Below are positions 9,310 through 21,180 of a stretch of 64,000 nucleotides of DNA, piece after piece. The notes under the pieces were generated by a model. It was not told the origin of the DNA. It saw only the letters and a program-made list of their open reading frames with translations, and ran no database searches. Each line of letters starts with the position of its first letter. The first letter of the stretch is position 1. The position numbers and the translations under genes are program-made. The stretch lies in NCBI GenBank assembly GCA_030248195.1, contig JASAND010027968.1, positions 1 through 64,000 on the forward strand, in the 5' to 3' direction. Source of the stretch: Trissonchulus latispiculum. Taxonomy: Eukaryota; Nematoda; Enoplea; Enoplida; Ironidae.

Positions 9310-12300
9310 TTAAAATTGAAGCTTTTTAAATTTGAAATTGAGACCTAAACCAAAGGAAAGATAAGTTTGGTGTCTTCCAGGTAGCAAACAGTTTTCTGTT
9401 AACATGGTTCCAGCTTGCTTTCTTTTTGACACTAACCTAAGTCCGGAAACTTCGTGCTCGGACAGCGCAAGAGTTTCAGGCAAGTGCTCTGTGGTCGAGA
9501 GCACGTGCTCCCATTTCTCATCCAGTCTTTCATATCCACTTATATTTCCTTTTGCACCGGCGTAGGACTCTAGCCACAGCGTTTCCAGGGCTCCCTTTCC
9601 CTTAACCTCAACCTGGCCGCGACGTTGAAATTGAAATCCTGTAAGATTCTGCTGCTTTGCCTGTTGACAGAGAATATCGGCCGTTTCCTTGGTTAGCTGG
9701 ATTTTCATGGGAAGGGCCGTCGCCTTCATTCGTGAAGCTACGTTGACGGCGTCTCCAAAGACAGTGTACTGAGGAACGTAACCGCCTACAGAAATGGAAC
9801 ACATTTTAAAACAGATTATTCTAGCTTTATGTTTCCGAGACATGAATATATTTTAATGTCTTACGTTCTGATTTTCAAGATCTACGGCTTTATAAATGCA
9901 AAACGTTATGGAGTTGGGTAGATTCTACAGTTCCTTTCTTGCTCGTTTAAATTATATTGTTTAAATCTTGAAATTGAGTTCCTCATTTTGCTTGCATTTC
10001 TGCATTCTGCACTACAACAAAGTAGCCAGAAACAGTTTTAAAGTCTTAAACAATAAGCCCGATCATTTCACCTACCCACAACGCCAGCCGCACAGGGTCC
10101 CGTGTTAATTCCGGCCCGATACTGAATTGTGATAGCCTTGGCTTGGGCTTTGTTCTTTTCCTCGCCCAGGGTATCATTCAGGCTTTGAATGTGATTTCGG
10201 ATATGAATGACGGCTAGGGCCACTTCCACTGCATGGCGCGGAATCGAAACCGGAATTCCGGAAACCGCCATGCTTCCGGACATCAGTTTTGAGACCGGCA
10301 GAAGTAGGTAGAGATTTAGAATTCGGGAATAACTTTCGTGAAGTTTGTTCAGAAATGAGATAACCGTGGACGCTTTGAACTTTTCCGTCAACTGGTTGAA
10401 GTTGATAATTTCATCGAAAAAGATGGTAACCTGAGGATAACTTTCAGGCTTGATCATCGTTTCGCCCTGAAGCAAGCGGTCTGCCAAAGTTTTGGGAATA
10501 ATTCGCTCAACCAGCTTTTGCATTTTTGTCTTTAATTCGAGCGTATCCGCTTCCTGGTTGCCTAAAGTTGCCAGTTGGAGCTGAAATGAGGTCATTGTTT
10601 CGTTGAAATCGTCCAAAATCGAGCGAAAACCACCCATAGATTTCTCTTTCAGTTGTACCAGTGCGAGTACAAGATTTCCGATAGCTGGTCTCTCATAGGG
10701 ATCTGTTGATAAACACTTTTTGACCAAAGCTATGATTTCTTCGGAGTTATGAAGACTTGACTTCAACCACTGATTGAAAAATGGAGGTCTGAAATCAGTA
10801 GCTTACCTTACTGCTATCAAGTTGAAAAACAATCAACTTTATACATATTCTATGGGCCTTTTCAGATAGCTTCAACCTTGATCATCAGTGTTATAAATAA
10901 TTTTAAATTTGGTTTTTAAAATGTTTGTTTTTTGTAAATTTAATTTTTTATTTATTCTGATACATAGTCTTTTAAATAAGCTTCATCAAAGAAATACTTG
11001 AAGAAACCTTACTCCACTGAATCTCCCTTTAAGATGCTCTCAAGACTGGGTTTAAACTGATCTTGCAAAAGTTGTTTCAGTTTTCTTTCGTCAGTCCAAA
11101 TTTCAGTTTCTGCAGAATCCGATTTCAATTTTGACGGAAACAGTCCCAAGGGTCCAGTTTGAAAAAGAATTTCATGCAAAATCACTCCAAACGAATAAAT
11201 ATCAGCTGATTTCATAACAAATTCGATTCTCCTGCTGGACCCCTCTTTGGTCAAAATTTCCGGAGCAATCCAGATGGAGTCGTCAGAATCGTGCGGATTT
11301 CGTTGGCAAATCCTTTCTAAAAACTTTTAGAGAGCATTTTAAACAGTATTTTTTCATAAATCATAACATTTTAGTCTAAACATTCTGTGAAAAGTTGGTG
11401 CAATTCATAGAAAGTTCATTCGGATTTCAGTCAATGTTGCGCCAAGGACTGGAAACAGTAAAGTCTGGGAACAGTATGTGTTTTAATGGTCATTTTTTAT
11501 TATTTTTTATATTATTTTATTTTTATTTAAATTATTATATAATTCATAAAAGTTCGTCTTATTAAACAAGTGTAGAAATGCCCCAAGTTGTTACAGACAC
11601 CACATGCTTGTATGTAAAGTCCGCAGTGAATGCACTCTTTAGAAACGTTCCAGTAGAAGCTACAGAAAGCACTTTTATACATAATAAATACAAAAGGTAT
11701 TTACTGTAGGTACAGGTGTTTTATAGTATTTACTGCAGGCAAATTTTTACTATTCGAGAGGCCGGTAAAAATACGAAAGTTACTTTTGTGGAAAATACAA
11801 GAAGCTCCGCTAGTGACTTACCGCACAGGAGCACTCTTGTACAAATTTACAAGAATTACTGTAATTTCTGCAGGAGACTTCTTAAGAGTGTGGAGTCTGA
11901 CCTTATTAGTGAAAACAAGAGCTTATAACAGGAAGAAAAATTATTTTTCAGCTGTTACCCATATTTTGCGATGCTGAATTGAAATCAGCAAACACAATCT
12001 TTGCAATAAATCTGCTTGTTATTATGCAGTCTTTTGAGGTCAGGTTTCCATGGAATCCAGGGACCATCCCGTAGTGGATTTGATACAGTCCCTCGGCCAC
12101 GTCATAGGCCAGGGACAGTTTCAGATTTTCCGCCAGGTAAACCTTGGATTTCAGCAGGAAAATGAACAAACTACAGTACGGTTGACAGTCTTCAAGGAGC
12201 AAAAATGCGGTCCTGGTTCCCAAGACCAAGCCTAAATAGGACCAAGAACACATAATATATAAGAGTGTGACAGCAGGCAAGCTCTCTGTTATCAGCTCTA

Positions 12301-14735
12301 GGTACATGCTCTACACGCTAACGGCTGACCCCTCCCCCCCAACAAACGTGTATGCTCACTTCAAAGAAATTTGCATGCTATCTTTGCGTTCTAAAGCTCG
12401 AAGCAGACACAAATTGGACGCACGCAGGCGTTGTGTTTTCGAGCTTCAACAGGTAAAGATACGAGTGAGCGTACAGAAACGTGTACTGAGTGGGTACACA
12501 TTTGTGGGGGGGGTCACTAGATACACGTTTGTGGGGGGGCGTCAGCCGTTAGCGTGCAGAGCATGTACCTTGAGCTTTAACAGACAGTCTGCCGGCGCCA
12601 GCTGTCACACTCTTATCTATTATGTACTCTTGATAGGACTAATTCAGCAACGCCGTAGAATATTTGCTCTATTATGGTAGCAAATTGAAATAAACAGCCA
12701 GCGGGCGGCGCATTTACAGAACTGTTTCATGTTTTTTTCGTTTTCTAAATATTAACTCCAGCTCCATTAACTCCATTTCCTCTGTTGAATTCTTTCACGA
12801 AAAGGATCGAATGAATTTCAGCTAGTTAAACTCTTAAACGCTTAACTCATTTCTGAAATTAGATGCACTTGGCTGTTACTGTCAAACAATTAACTAAAAA
12901 TAATATTAAAATATCAAAATTAAAGTTAAAAATTAACTTATTAGTTTATTAATCTGGAAAACTAACCTAAAATTGACACAACATTATCATGTGTCAGACC
13001 TATTCGAGCCTTTATGTAGTCTGGTGTTTCTCGTTTCCTTAAGTCTTTCATTGGGACTTTGGTATAACGTATCCACTTCACATCTCTGCTTTTGTAGGCA
13101 CCGAAACGGCTTTTTTCAAATTGCTGCATAGACATAAACTCCCTTGTGTTTAGGGTTTGAATTCGATTATGAGGAATTAGATAAACATTTTTTGTTCTTT
13201 TAGACCATTCCTTTCGTTTCCACAGGACGAGTAAGCCGAAGAGCAGAGCGACAATGAAAATTATCGTAAGAGTAACAGCCGTACGGTATCGTCTTACTGT
13301 ATTCGATTTCTTATCTCCTGAAATTCGCCAATGCATTGAAAAATTACCCGTCTCGGTCGCTAGGTGTCCATTTTCTTGAAAGATCGTTAAAGCAGGGCTG
13401 TAGGTGCAGTTTTCGTAGCTTTGGTATAGAGTTAAACCGTATTGGGAGTCATTTCGGCTTTGCCAATCCGTAGCGACAAGAGACGCCAGATCATCATAAA
13501 ACGGATTTTGGAAGCAGCCTATCCTTAGATTTTGATCTTGTCGATTTCGACATGGCGAATTCTGAGGGGCTCCTTCCAACCTAATTATTTTAACATTAAG
13601 TTGTTGTTTGTATCCGCAAAATTCAGCTTTGGAAACAGCATTTCTGATTCGAAACCCGAAATTTCGTTCTGCCGGTAACAGAATCAAAACTCCCAACAGA
13701 GTGGAAACGTTCATAGTTGGCTGGAGAAATTCCATAAATAGATCCAGATCGCACAGAATAACTAATGTCATCTTTTTGGACAACAGTTTGCCTGTCAAAT
13801 CCAATTTTCTTTGCTTTAAGTGATCATAATTGATTTCCACTTTTTGAATCACTCTGCCATCAGTCAGTCGCCTGCTAGCAAGGAAATTCAGTAGATCCGA
13901 GCACCAGCTAGAACCGGGTCCAAATATTGAGCTCATAGTCGTGATAGCGATCAAATGTTGCCAGTTTGGACAATAGGTCTCCAAAAATGTCGCTACCAAG
14001 TCGATGTAAGGCGTAGCAAGATTATTTTGTTCCACTGTGATTTTATTTGACTTGAAGTTAAGCTTTACTGATTCCAAACAAGCAAGTTCAGCAGATTTCT
14101 GGAGTTTTCTGGGATTTTGCCTTGAAATTGCTTCCATTTGATTGGCGAAATTTAACCTCTGAATTTCTGCATCTGTTCTCATGTTACACCTGACAAACAG
14201 AAATATTGCAGTATAACAAACACAGTAAGCAAAATAAATATTGTAGTAAAATGGAAAAGAACGAAATGTACAAAATAAAAAGAACTAGTCATACTTGATT
14301 TTTTTTATTTAAATACGACTTACGTAAATAAAATATTATAATAAAATAATTCTTCCTTAGAAATAGGAATGAAAATACAGTATTCATTTAATCCGCAATT
14401 AAGTTGTAAGATACCTTTTTCGTTTTATGCAAGCAGCTATGTATCTATTCTGTCGACTAATAAAAAACAAGCTCAGAAGGAAGCAAATAATAAATTTTAC
14501 ATATCTAAATTATTTTCTAAGCTGACCTTATTATTAGCTTTGCGACAGCCAGGCTTTTAGCCATTTCCCAGCAACCGTTAAATGAAACGTTGGAAATATT
14601 GCAAACTGCGTCTTTACTTTTTGCTTCTGGGATTTTACAAGTAAGTGATCTATTAACTGCTGGTTTTACTGTCACAAAAGCTGTGAATGGAAACATGTTG
14701 ATTAAAAGAAACAAACTGAGACAATCAAAATGCAT
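9310..14735 (-). CDS. Receptor-type guanylate cyclase with a degenerate cyclase domain
   Basis: Six exons in frame: 14527-14735, 12967-14189, 11959-12231, 11013-11316, 10076-10788, 9310-9785 (3198 nt, 1065 aa). Order: signal peptide (MHFDCLSLFLLI...), a divergent ANF-receptor-like ectodomain, a membrane span near residue 360 (LTIIFIVALLFGLLVLW), a kinase-homology domain (HGNL, SIWIAPEIL, DIYSFGVILHEIL), a dimerisation linker (ERIIPKTLADRLLQG) and a cyclase domain. Active receptors of this class make cGMP from GTP at the plasma membrane. Here the usual FSDIVGF metal site reads FFDEIINF, the second Asp lies in a segment reading SKLMSGSMAVSG, and the purine-selecting Glu and Cys are replaced by Ser and Thr. 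The Asn/Arg pair of NVASRM is kept. I infer a catalytically weak or dead receptor, perhaps working as a heterodimer partner. POMK lies upstream on the same strand, with 457 bp between. Start chosen for the signal peptide; an internal Met is possible. Confidence 0.9.
12243..12632. mobile_element. hAT-like MITE in a guanylate cyclase intron
   Basis: A 390-bp element with long inverted ends: CAAGAACACATAATATATAA on the left, and on the right the complement of CAAGAGTACATAATAGATAA. The arms extend about 100 bp, through ATGCTCT(A/G)CACGCTAACGGCTGAC and a C-run. It is flanked by a perfect 7-bp duplication ATAGGAC (12236-12242, 12633-12639). Its left end lies 11 bp from the exon starting at 12231 on the minus strand, so it abuts the splice acceptor. 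Related partial copies lie near 22120-22215 and 40080-40232. Confidence 0.8.
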
Positions 14736-15192
14736 GCGAGAAGGCTCAGGAAGTAAGAACTTCTAAGAGCGTACTAGATTGCATCCCTGTCAATTCTTAA
14801 AATAAAAGTTGGCGCAGAGATCAAAAGATTATATTTAAGTCGTTGTATAAAAAATAGCATAGTGCTCATCAGACATGTGCAGGAGAGGAAGTTCTGGGGG
14901 GGGGCTGAAGGGCGGCCGAAGGCCGCCGAAAAACCGGATTTTTCCGGTTTTTTACTGGAAAAATCCGGATTCTGGGGGGGGGTGAGGGACCCCTCTGGGG
15001 GGGTGAGCACAGGTCTGGGGGGGGGGGTGAAACCCCCCCCCCCCAAAAACCCCCCCCAAGCACACGTATGGTGCTCATAGAATTGTAGCTATACTTACAT
15101 CACAGAGGAAAAAGGCGGGAATAAGACCACCTTTATTCAATGACTAGCTACAAAATAAACCGACAATTTTAGATTTGAATGGCTTGTTTTGT
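14736..15192. other. POMK / guanylate cyclase intergenic region with G-run island
   Basis: It holds the cyclase promoter region and the POMK 3' UTR, with AATAAA on the minus strand at 15132-15137. Positions 14895-15060 contain GC-rich repeats: five runs of 6-11 G, an imperfect palindrome CGGCCGAAGGCCG, and a repeat of AAAAATCCGGATTC type, ending in C-runs of 12 and 8. Quadruplex formation upstream of the cyclase start is plausible. Confidence 0.55.
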
Positions 15193-17092
15193 TTAGTCAA
15201 ATTCGAATCCTTTTCTTAAAAATCCATAGCGCTCAGCAATAGAGTACAGCTTCAAGTACACACTACGAGCATTTGGTCTTTCATCGGGAGCAAAGTGTTT
15301 ACATGGCTCAAAAACGGTCGAAATCTCTCCAGTCCAAGCAGCCGTATCGTTCCAATAGTCACCGATAAAGTAGTCACACAAATCGGGTATTTTCCATACG
15401 TCAGTTTTATGCGTCATGTAGACATAGTCCACTCCGGATAGAAGATCGCAATCTTGCTCCGGGGCAATGAAGGGCGCCATTCGATTGGGTCGGCAGCTCC
15501 AACTTTGGCTTTCCGGCGGAACCGCGTCGAGATCGTTTGCGATCAATCTAAGATCATCAGAAATCAAGAACTGAGAAGCCGCCCGCTGGAGACTGTCCAT
15601 ATCCGCCATAATCCGGGGTGGATTTTCTTTGTTTAGCACTGCTAGAAAGTGAACCAGATCAAGGCAAAGACCAAATCGGACCTGAAACAAGAGCTTGATA
15701 TCGTTGTGATTTGCTTTTCGGTACAGCTGAGTGTCTCACTCTTCCTATTATTTGATGTTTTATTATTTGTCAGAACGCCTAGAATTCAGTCCTAGGGATA
15801 GTTTGGAGAATCAATGTATATACACCTAGAGAATCTACATCTAATCTACAGCCTAAATGTGGCACCCTAAGAAGGAAGCAGTCATCGGGTATCCCCATTT
15901 ATCCTACCATAGAACTGAAAACATTAATAATATATACTTCTAAATACAAACGCTTTCAAGTCAGAACTAAGACAAAAACAAACTGACAATAAATCTATAT
16001 CAATCTTTTGGGTTCGATTTCTGGCCAAATATTAGATTATGTTATGTCCAAATATTAGTCCAAATTTCTGTCCAAATATTCAATAAATATTCGGATCCAA
16101 GTATATATAACATAAATATTACTTTTCTCGGCAGACCGAACTCTCACCGATAATCCATCATATTTTTGAATGTGTTCATCTTCGAACAACGTTTCTAGTC
16201 GATCCGCTGAACCGTGCTTGTAGTACGCTATATAGAGATAATTACTGTCACAGCTGCCAATATACAGTGTGATTCGATTTTGAAGATCTTCGATTTCGCT
16301 CAGCTCACGTAGGGTTCTAATTCCAGCCTTGAAATGCGACTGCCATTCCTGATCTGTTAACTCCGCGATCACAATGGTATGATTCTTCCACCAACCTTTG
16401 AACAGATTCTACAAATTAGAATTTTTAGAAAATAAGTAAAATAATAAACAGAAAAAATATTATTTATTGCACCAACTCGAGACTTGTTCTGAGTTTTGAC
16501 GCTTTGCCCAAACGCTGAGGAATTTTGGAAACCAACTTGCAACTTTGGTTGGAAGTTGGTAAACTTTTCATTTTTATTTCCATTTATTTTGGATTTATAT
16601 ACTTTCCTTTCTATTTTCTTCAATATTGAACGAAATTAATAGTGTACAAAGAAACACAAAACATAAATTTGCTTAGGTACTCTGTTCATTAATTTCAGGT
16701 AAATAATGTACCTTTACATAACTTCTATCTAACTGATTTCCTATTACTATGTCGTCACTATCATCACATGTGAGCCACCGGTGGCATTGTGTCATTCCAG
16801 GCAAACTGAAATAACCTTTGTCACATCGCGGTCGACAAACTTTTCTGTCCTCTGAAAAATCCTGCCAACATATCTTTTCATGAGAAAGCATATTCCTAAA
16901 TACAGAAACTCCAAAAGATTCATGTTCTGAATTGAGGGGCTGTGGTAAGATCCAGGTCACCTTACAAATAATAAACCGAAGAATTAGGCCACTGATCGCA
17001 ATAAAGGCGAAACACACTGCCCAGCGCAAGCGAAACAGTTTCCTTAACATGCCTGGGCTTGAGATTAATAAGCTGTCCCACACCTGGTACAT
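15193..17092 (-). CDS. POMK: Protein O-mannose kinase (SGK196)
   Basis: Three exons with matching phases: 16712-17092, 16148-16408, 15193-15681 (1131 nt, 376 aa; the vertebrate protein is about 350 aa). The enzyme phosphorylates the 6-position of O-mannose in the core M3 glycan of alpha-dystroglycan in the ER lumen, which permits matriglycan addition. Seen here: a type II membrane span (WAVCFAFIAISGLILRF, about residues 24-40), a Cys-rich segment with CHRWLTC, a divergent kinase fold, the family markers IMADMDSL and LIANDLDAVP (the DFG-like metal loop), APEQ, and VWKIPDL. The domain is complete, with no frameshift, so an active enzyme is likely. The start at 17092 follows an in-frame ATG; a second Met 14 codons later, directly before the membrane segment, is an alternative. 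Confidence 0.92.
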
Positions 17093-17774
17093 AGCTGAGA
17101 TAAGAGGATTAACTCAAACTCAACAGTAAAGTGCCAAGGATTTAACGAAAATGAATGATGAAACAGAACTGAACGGATAGCGAATTTGTGGTTAGCTTTG
17201 TAAGCTTAATATGATTAATTGATGTCTCAGATTAGAACTTTTTGGCAATTTTTATTATTTATACTTTTTTGTTAATTTTTATGGTCCTGAAAAACGCGAA
17301 TATTTAAGTTATGAATTAGTCTCGAAGAGGACGCCAACTGTATTCATTCGATTATTATTGCGGGCTTTGGATGAGACAGATTAATGAATTGACATCGGAA
17401 TAAACTACCAAGATGTTCAGTGCAGGTCTGGCCAATAACACCACCTCGAACGAAATACTATCATGAAACTTTTACTGGTTGGCTTTGCTGAGGTTGGTGA
17501 GACAATTGGCATTTGGCTTTTTTGGTTGCATGTAAAGTCCTGGCTGTTTAGCCTTTCCCAAAGCTTGCCCAGGTAGAAATTGTTAGCTCTATTGAGCTTA
17601 CCAGGCTTAATTTTGCTGGACAGATGGCTACTGTTTTATGGATAAGACGCTGGCCGCTACTTAAACTCTATAATCTAGCAAACTTAAACTGGACCAAAAA
17701 ACTGAATTTTGTGGAGAGCTGATTATTCAAGTTAAGTCTGACAATATGCATATGTCACGTCCCAAACCTGAAAT
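17093..17774. other. Upstream flank of POMK
   Basis: No coding signal on either strand. It should contain the POMK promoter and perhaps a 5' non-coding exon: a minus-strand CTTATCTCAG just before the start codon could be a splice acceptor. Confidence 0.4.
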
Positions 17775-17945
17775 CGCACAAAACTAGTTCTGTGAGAGCT
17801 CAAACCTCACAAAACCCGTTCTGTGAGGCCTTGTCTCACTAAAACTAGTTCTGTGATGTTCGTGCCTCACAAAACCCGTTCTGTGATGCCATTTCTCACA
17901 AAACTAGTTTAGTGAGGTCACTTTCTCACAAAACCCGAAATGCTT
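17775..17945. repeat. 30-bp minisatellite of alternating palindromes
   Basis: Six copies of a TCACAAAAC...GTTCTGTGA motif start at 17777, 17808, 17837, 17868, 17897 and 17927 (spacing 29-31 bp). The centre alternates TAG and CCC copy by copy, giving a 60-bp dimer. Each unit is itself an imperfect palindrome. The last copy is truncated after CACAAAACCCG. Confidence 0.85.
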
Positions 17946-18257
17946 GCAAACTCAATACTATATTTATATTAAGAGTTTATTGATGTCTTATTTGTAATTC
18001 CATATATATTTTCTGAAAGTTTAGACGTCAGAGATTTCAAAACTTTTAAAAACTTCCTAATTTTTAAAAACTGTTGGACAAGAAATAATGAACAAGGAAT
18101 TAGTCGAATTTGGTATCAAGTTAAAGGACTCCAATATCTTATCGTAGAATGACTGTCTATTGTACTATCCAATGCCTTGGCTCAATTGCTGTTAGACTGT
18201 AATTTCTAGATTTGTAGAAGCGAAGATAAGTAATTCTAAAATACAAACAATGTGAAT

Positions 18258-20097
18258 ATGTATATGTTGTTGCAAAGTAGTCAATTGGCATTGTAGTACA
18301 ATGCCAAGAAATTTTGGCATTGTAGTACAACGTTGGAAAACTAGTACAACGCTCGTTTCAAAGCAGCGTTGGACTACTTTTCCAAGAATTTCTGGCATAG
18401 TACTACAATGCCAAGGCCTCATTGGAAAAGTAGTACACCGCTGGACCAACAAGAAAGGTCTTACTCTAACGCTGATCCTGATTGTCTAATGCTGCAAGTC
18501 TTGAGGGTCTAGCTGTCATTTTGTAGTCTAACTTAACTTTTTACTAAATTTCTCACTTCAGTTTTTCATAATTTTCAGATAGGTTTTGATCCATTGTGAT
18601 GGTTCGAGAAGTAGTTTTATTACGTATTTGTTAGTTTTATTCTTATTTTTCTTAATGTGTTTTATTTTCCTTAAATTTGTTTAAAGCCACTCATCTTTTA
18701 CTAATCATATCAGGTCAAATTTTCTTACAATTTCCTGAATGTATTTATCTTTAATTTATTAATTTATTATCACTGCTGTTATTTTCATTTATTACGGCTT
18801 AGGTGGAGCTATTGTGGCAACGTGAATTGCAAAGCATGTTACACTTCTTGCATTTGCAAGTATGTATTTGTTGTACACTTTTGTTTGGCAATCGGCAGTT
18901 GCATCTTAAGTAGCCTTGACCCGGATTCAACCGATAGTGGTTAGACTGCCTCCCTGACACTGACTTTGATCTTATCCCGGGTGGAATATCGTTTGCACTG
19001 ATTTGTACACTTCCAGCAGCCTGTAGATCGGCACATGTCCACCATCCCATTATAATACCTGCCTTGGTGCCTACTTTGTAAAACCCATCACTTTCCTCTA
19101 AGATTACTCCTACCAACTTTGGAGGATCAATCAGGCCGATTACGCTTTGTTGCTAGGGATTAATACAGTTTGACCTACAGTATAAGTTTGAAGTCTTGAG
19201 GTTGAAAGCGCAGCCATGGATTGAGCAGCTGCCTGTTGGTTTTGCCTGCTGAGTTCTCGAGAAGCAATAACTGTTTCTTTAGAAATGCGCAAGCGGCACT
19301 TTTCCGTTGAACCACTACAAGTACTATGGAGCGGTCCCTCACAGACAACACAAGTTATATGTTGGCTTTCTTGGATTGCCTCGGAACAACTGACGCACAC
19401 CACCTCAGCAGGCTGTAGTTGATGAAATGTTTGCCCGCCTTGGTTAATTACCTGTGCAGTATCGGAGATTATATGATAGGCTGAGTGGAATGTAGGCTCC
19501 TGATCTGTTTCCATTTCCATTCCTTCTTCACTGCTGCTGGTGGTGCTCACACTGTCTGAAAAGATATGATTGTACTGGGAGAGGGACCAAGGCCGATGGG
19601 TGGGGTTATTGCGGTAAAAGGTTTCAAGGGCTTCTATGTATTTTTGCTCCAGTTTTCCAAGTTGTAGTTAGTTGACAAGTGCAATTGATTCCGAGCTATG
19701 TAGTTATACAAATGGCATGACAAAAGGTTAGCTAACTAAAAACTTGTAACGATTCTCAACGCAGAATTTTATTCTAAGTCAAGTATCATTTCTCAAAATT
19801 GATCAAAACCTATCTGAAAATTATGAAAAACTGAAGTGAGCTAGACCCCTTAAGATTTGCTGCATTAGACAATCAGGATCAGCGTTAGAGTAAGACCTTT
19901 CTTGTTGGTCCAGCGTTGTACTACTTTTCCAATGAGGCCTTGGCATTGTAGTACTATGCCAGAAATTCTTGGAAATGTAGTCCAACGTTGCTTTGAAACG
20001 AGCGTTGTACTAGTTTTCCAACGTTGTACTACAATGCCAAAATTTCTTGGCATTGTACTACAATGCCAATTGGACTACTTTGCTACAACATATACAT
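18258..20097. mobile_element. Long-TIR DNA element carrying an integrase-family tail
   Basis: About 300 bp at 18258-18600 are repeated inverted at 19796-20097; for example GTTGTTGCAAAGTAGTC pairs with GACTACTTTGCTACAAC. The arms themselves contain smaller repeats around GGCATTGTAGTACAATGCC. The interior holds the C-terminal part of a KRBA2/SCAND3-like protein on the minus strand. The catalytic part of any transposase is absent, so this is a deletion derivative. Confidence 0.75.
18799..19550 (-). pseudogene. C-terminal fragment of a KRBA2/SCAND3-like integrase protein
   Basis: Two overlapping frames, 19550-19140 and then about 19146-18799, read as one protein if a one-base frameshift near 19140 is allowed. 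Features: a zinc-binding segment (CVSCSEAIQ...CVVCEGPLHSTC), the boundary motif TVGQTVLIP, VGVILEESDGFYKVGTKAGI, and a Cys cluster CKCKKCNMLCNSRCHNSS at the end. These fit the C-termini of KRBA2-like and SCAND3-like proteins derived from integrase-type transposons, as I recall them. The integrase core is missing. The frameshift and truncation make it a pseudogene. Confidence 0.65.
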
Positions 20098-20098
20098 A

Positions 20099-20687
20099 GG
20101 ATCTTTTCAGGACAACCCCCCAGGCCCAGATTCCGCAAAACTTGACCAAATGAGCTGAAATTTGGTATGGGTATGTTTTCGACCACGCTGAGTTCAAATA
20201 TCGCAAAATGTTTCGATTTCGCGAAATTCGATTTTTTTCGATTCGTAAGGGGGGACCAAGGGGAACCGATTTGTCTTCGATTTTGCTGAAAAGTTGTATT
20301 CAGGGGTTTTCGGGGTCGCAGAACACGAATCAGGAATCCGCTTTTCTATTCAGCTTTTCGTTTGCTCAGTATAAGCTAAAGTTTTAAGCTTAAGATGTAA
20401 GCTTATACTGAGCTAACGAAAAGTTGAATCCAAAAACGGACTTAATACTCGTGTTCTGCTATCCCGAAAACCCCTGAATACAACTTTTCAGCAAAATCGA
20501 AAACAAAAGATTTTTCAGTTCCCCTTGGTCCCCCCTTGCGAATCGAAAAAAAATCGAATTTCGCGAAATCGAAAAATTTTGCGATATTTGAACTCAGCGT
20601 GGTCGAAAACATACCCATACCAAATTTCAGCTGATTTGGTCACGTTTTACGAAATCTGGGCCTGGGGGGGTTATCCTGAAAAGATCC
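20099..20687. mobile_element. 589-bp foldback MITE flanked by TA
   Basis: Nearly the whole element is a palindrome. GGATCTTTTCAGGACAACCC at 20099 is matched inverted to 20687, and the arms stay paired for about 290 bp to the centre near 20390 (AAGCTTA...TAAGCTTA). TA flanks both sides, as in Tc1/mariner-type insertions. There is no coding capacity. A transcript would form a long double-stranded RNA. Confidence 0.85.
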
Positions 20688-20792
20688 TATGTATATATAT
20701 TACTTTATATATTTATTTATTTAAATTTATTTTATTTAAATATTTATCTATATACTAACATATATATTTATATATATATAATATATAAAATA

Positions 20793-20949
20793 ACCTTAGT
20801 CTGTCATCAATGATAGACTAGGACAGACTAATTTACATGTTAAACATAACTTGCTAGTCTGTCAAAATCCTCATATATATACATATGAGGAGTTTGACAG
20901 ATTAGAAAGTTATAAGTTTAACATGTAAATTAGCCTATCCTTGGCTGTC

Positions 20950-20994
<45 letters not shown>

Positions 20995-21106
20995 CATATA
21001 CCTTAGTCTGTCATCAATGACAGACTAGGACAGACTAATTTACATGTTAAACATATTACTTGCTAGTCTGTTAAGACCCTCAAATATATATATATATATA
21101 TATATA

Positions 21107-21150
<44 letters not shown>

Positions 21151-21180
21151 TATACATATATACATACATATAAACATATA
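20793..21180. repeat. Small foldback, partial duplicate and (TA)n microsatellite
   Basis: Arms at about 20814-20878 and 20879-20950 pair around ACATGTTAAACAT. The left arm is repeated at 21002-21084 (TTAGTCTGTCATCAATGA). (TA)n tracts fill 20950-21000 and 21085-21180. Apparent Ile/Tyr-rich reading frames here are microsatellite products. Confidence 0.75.

Noticed and set aside
9310..17092. One long gene joining the kinase-like exons and the cyclase
   Set aside because: 15193-17092 reads as complete POMK with its own start, membrane anchor, stop and poly(A) signal. The cyclase has its own signal peptide at 14735.
17775..17945. Regularly spaced repeats resembling a CRISPR array
   Set aside because: The spacers are 8-10 bp and the host is a eukaryote. 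It is a minisatellite.
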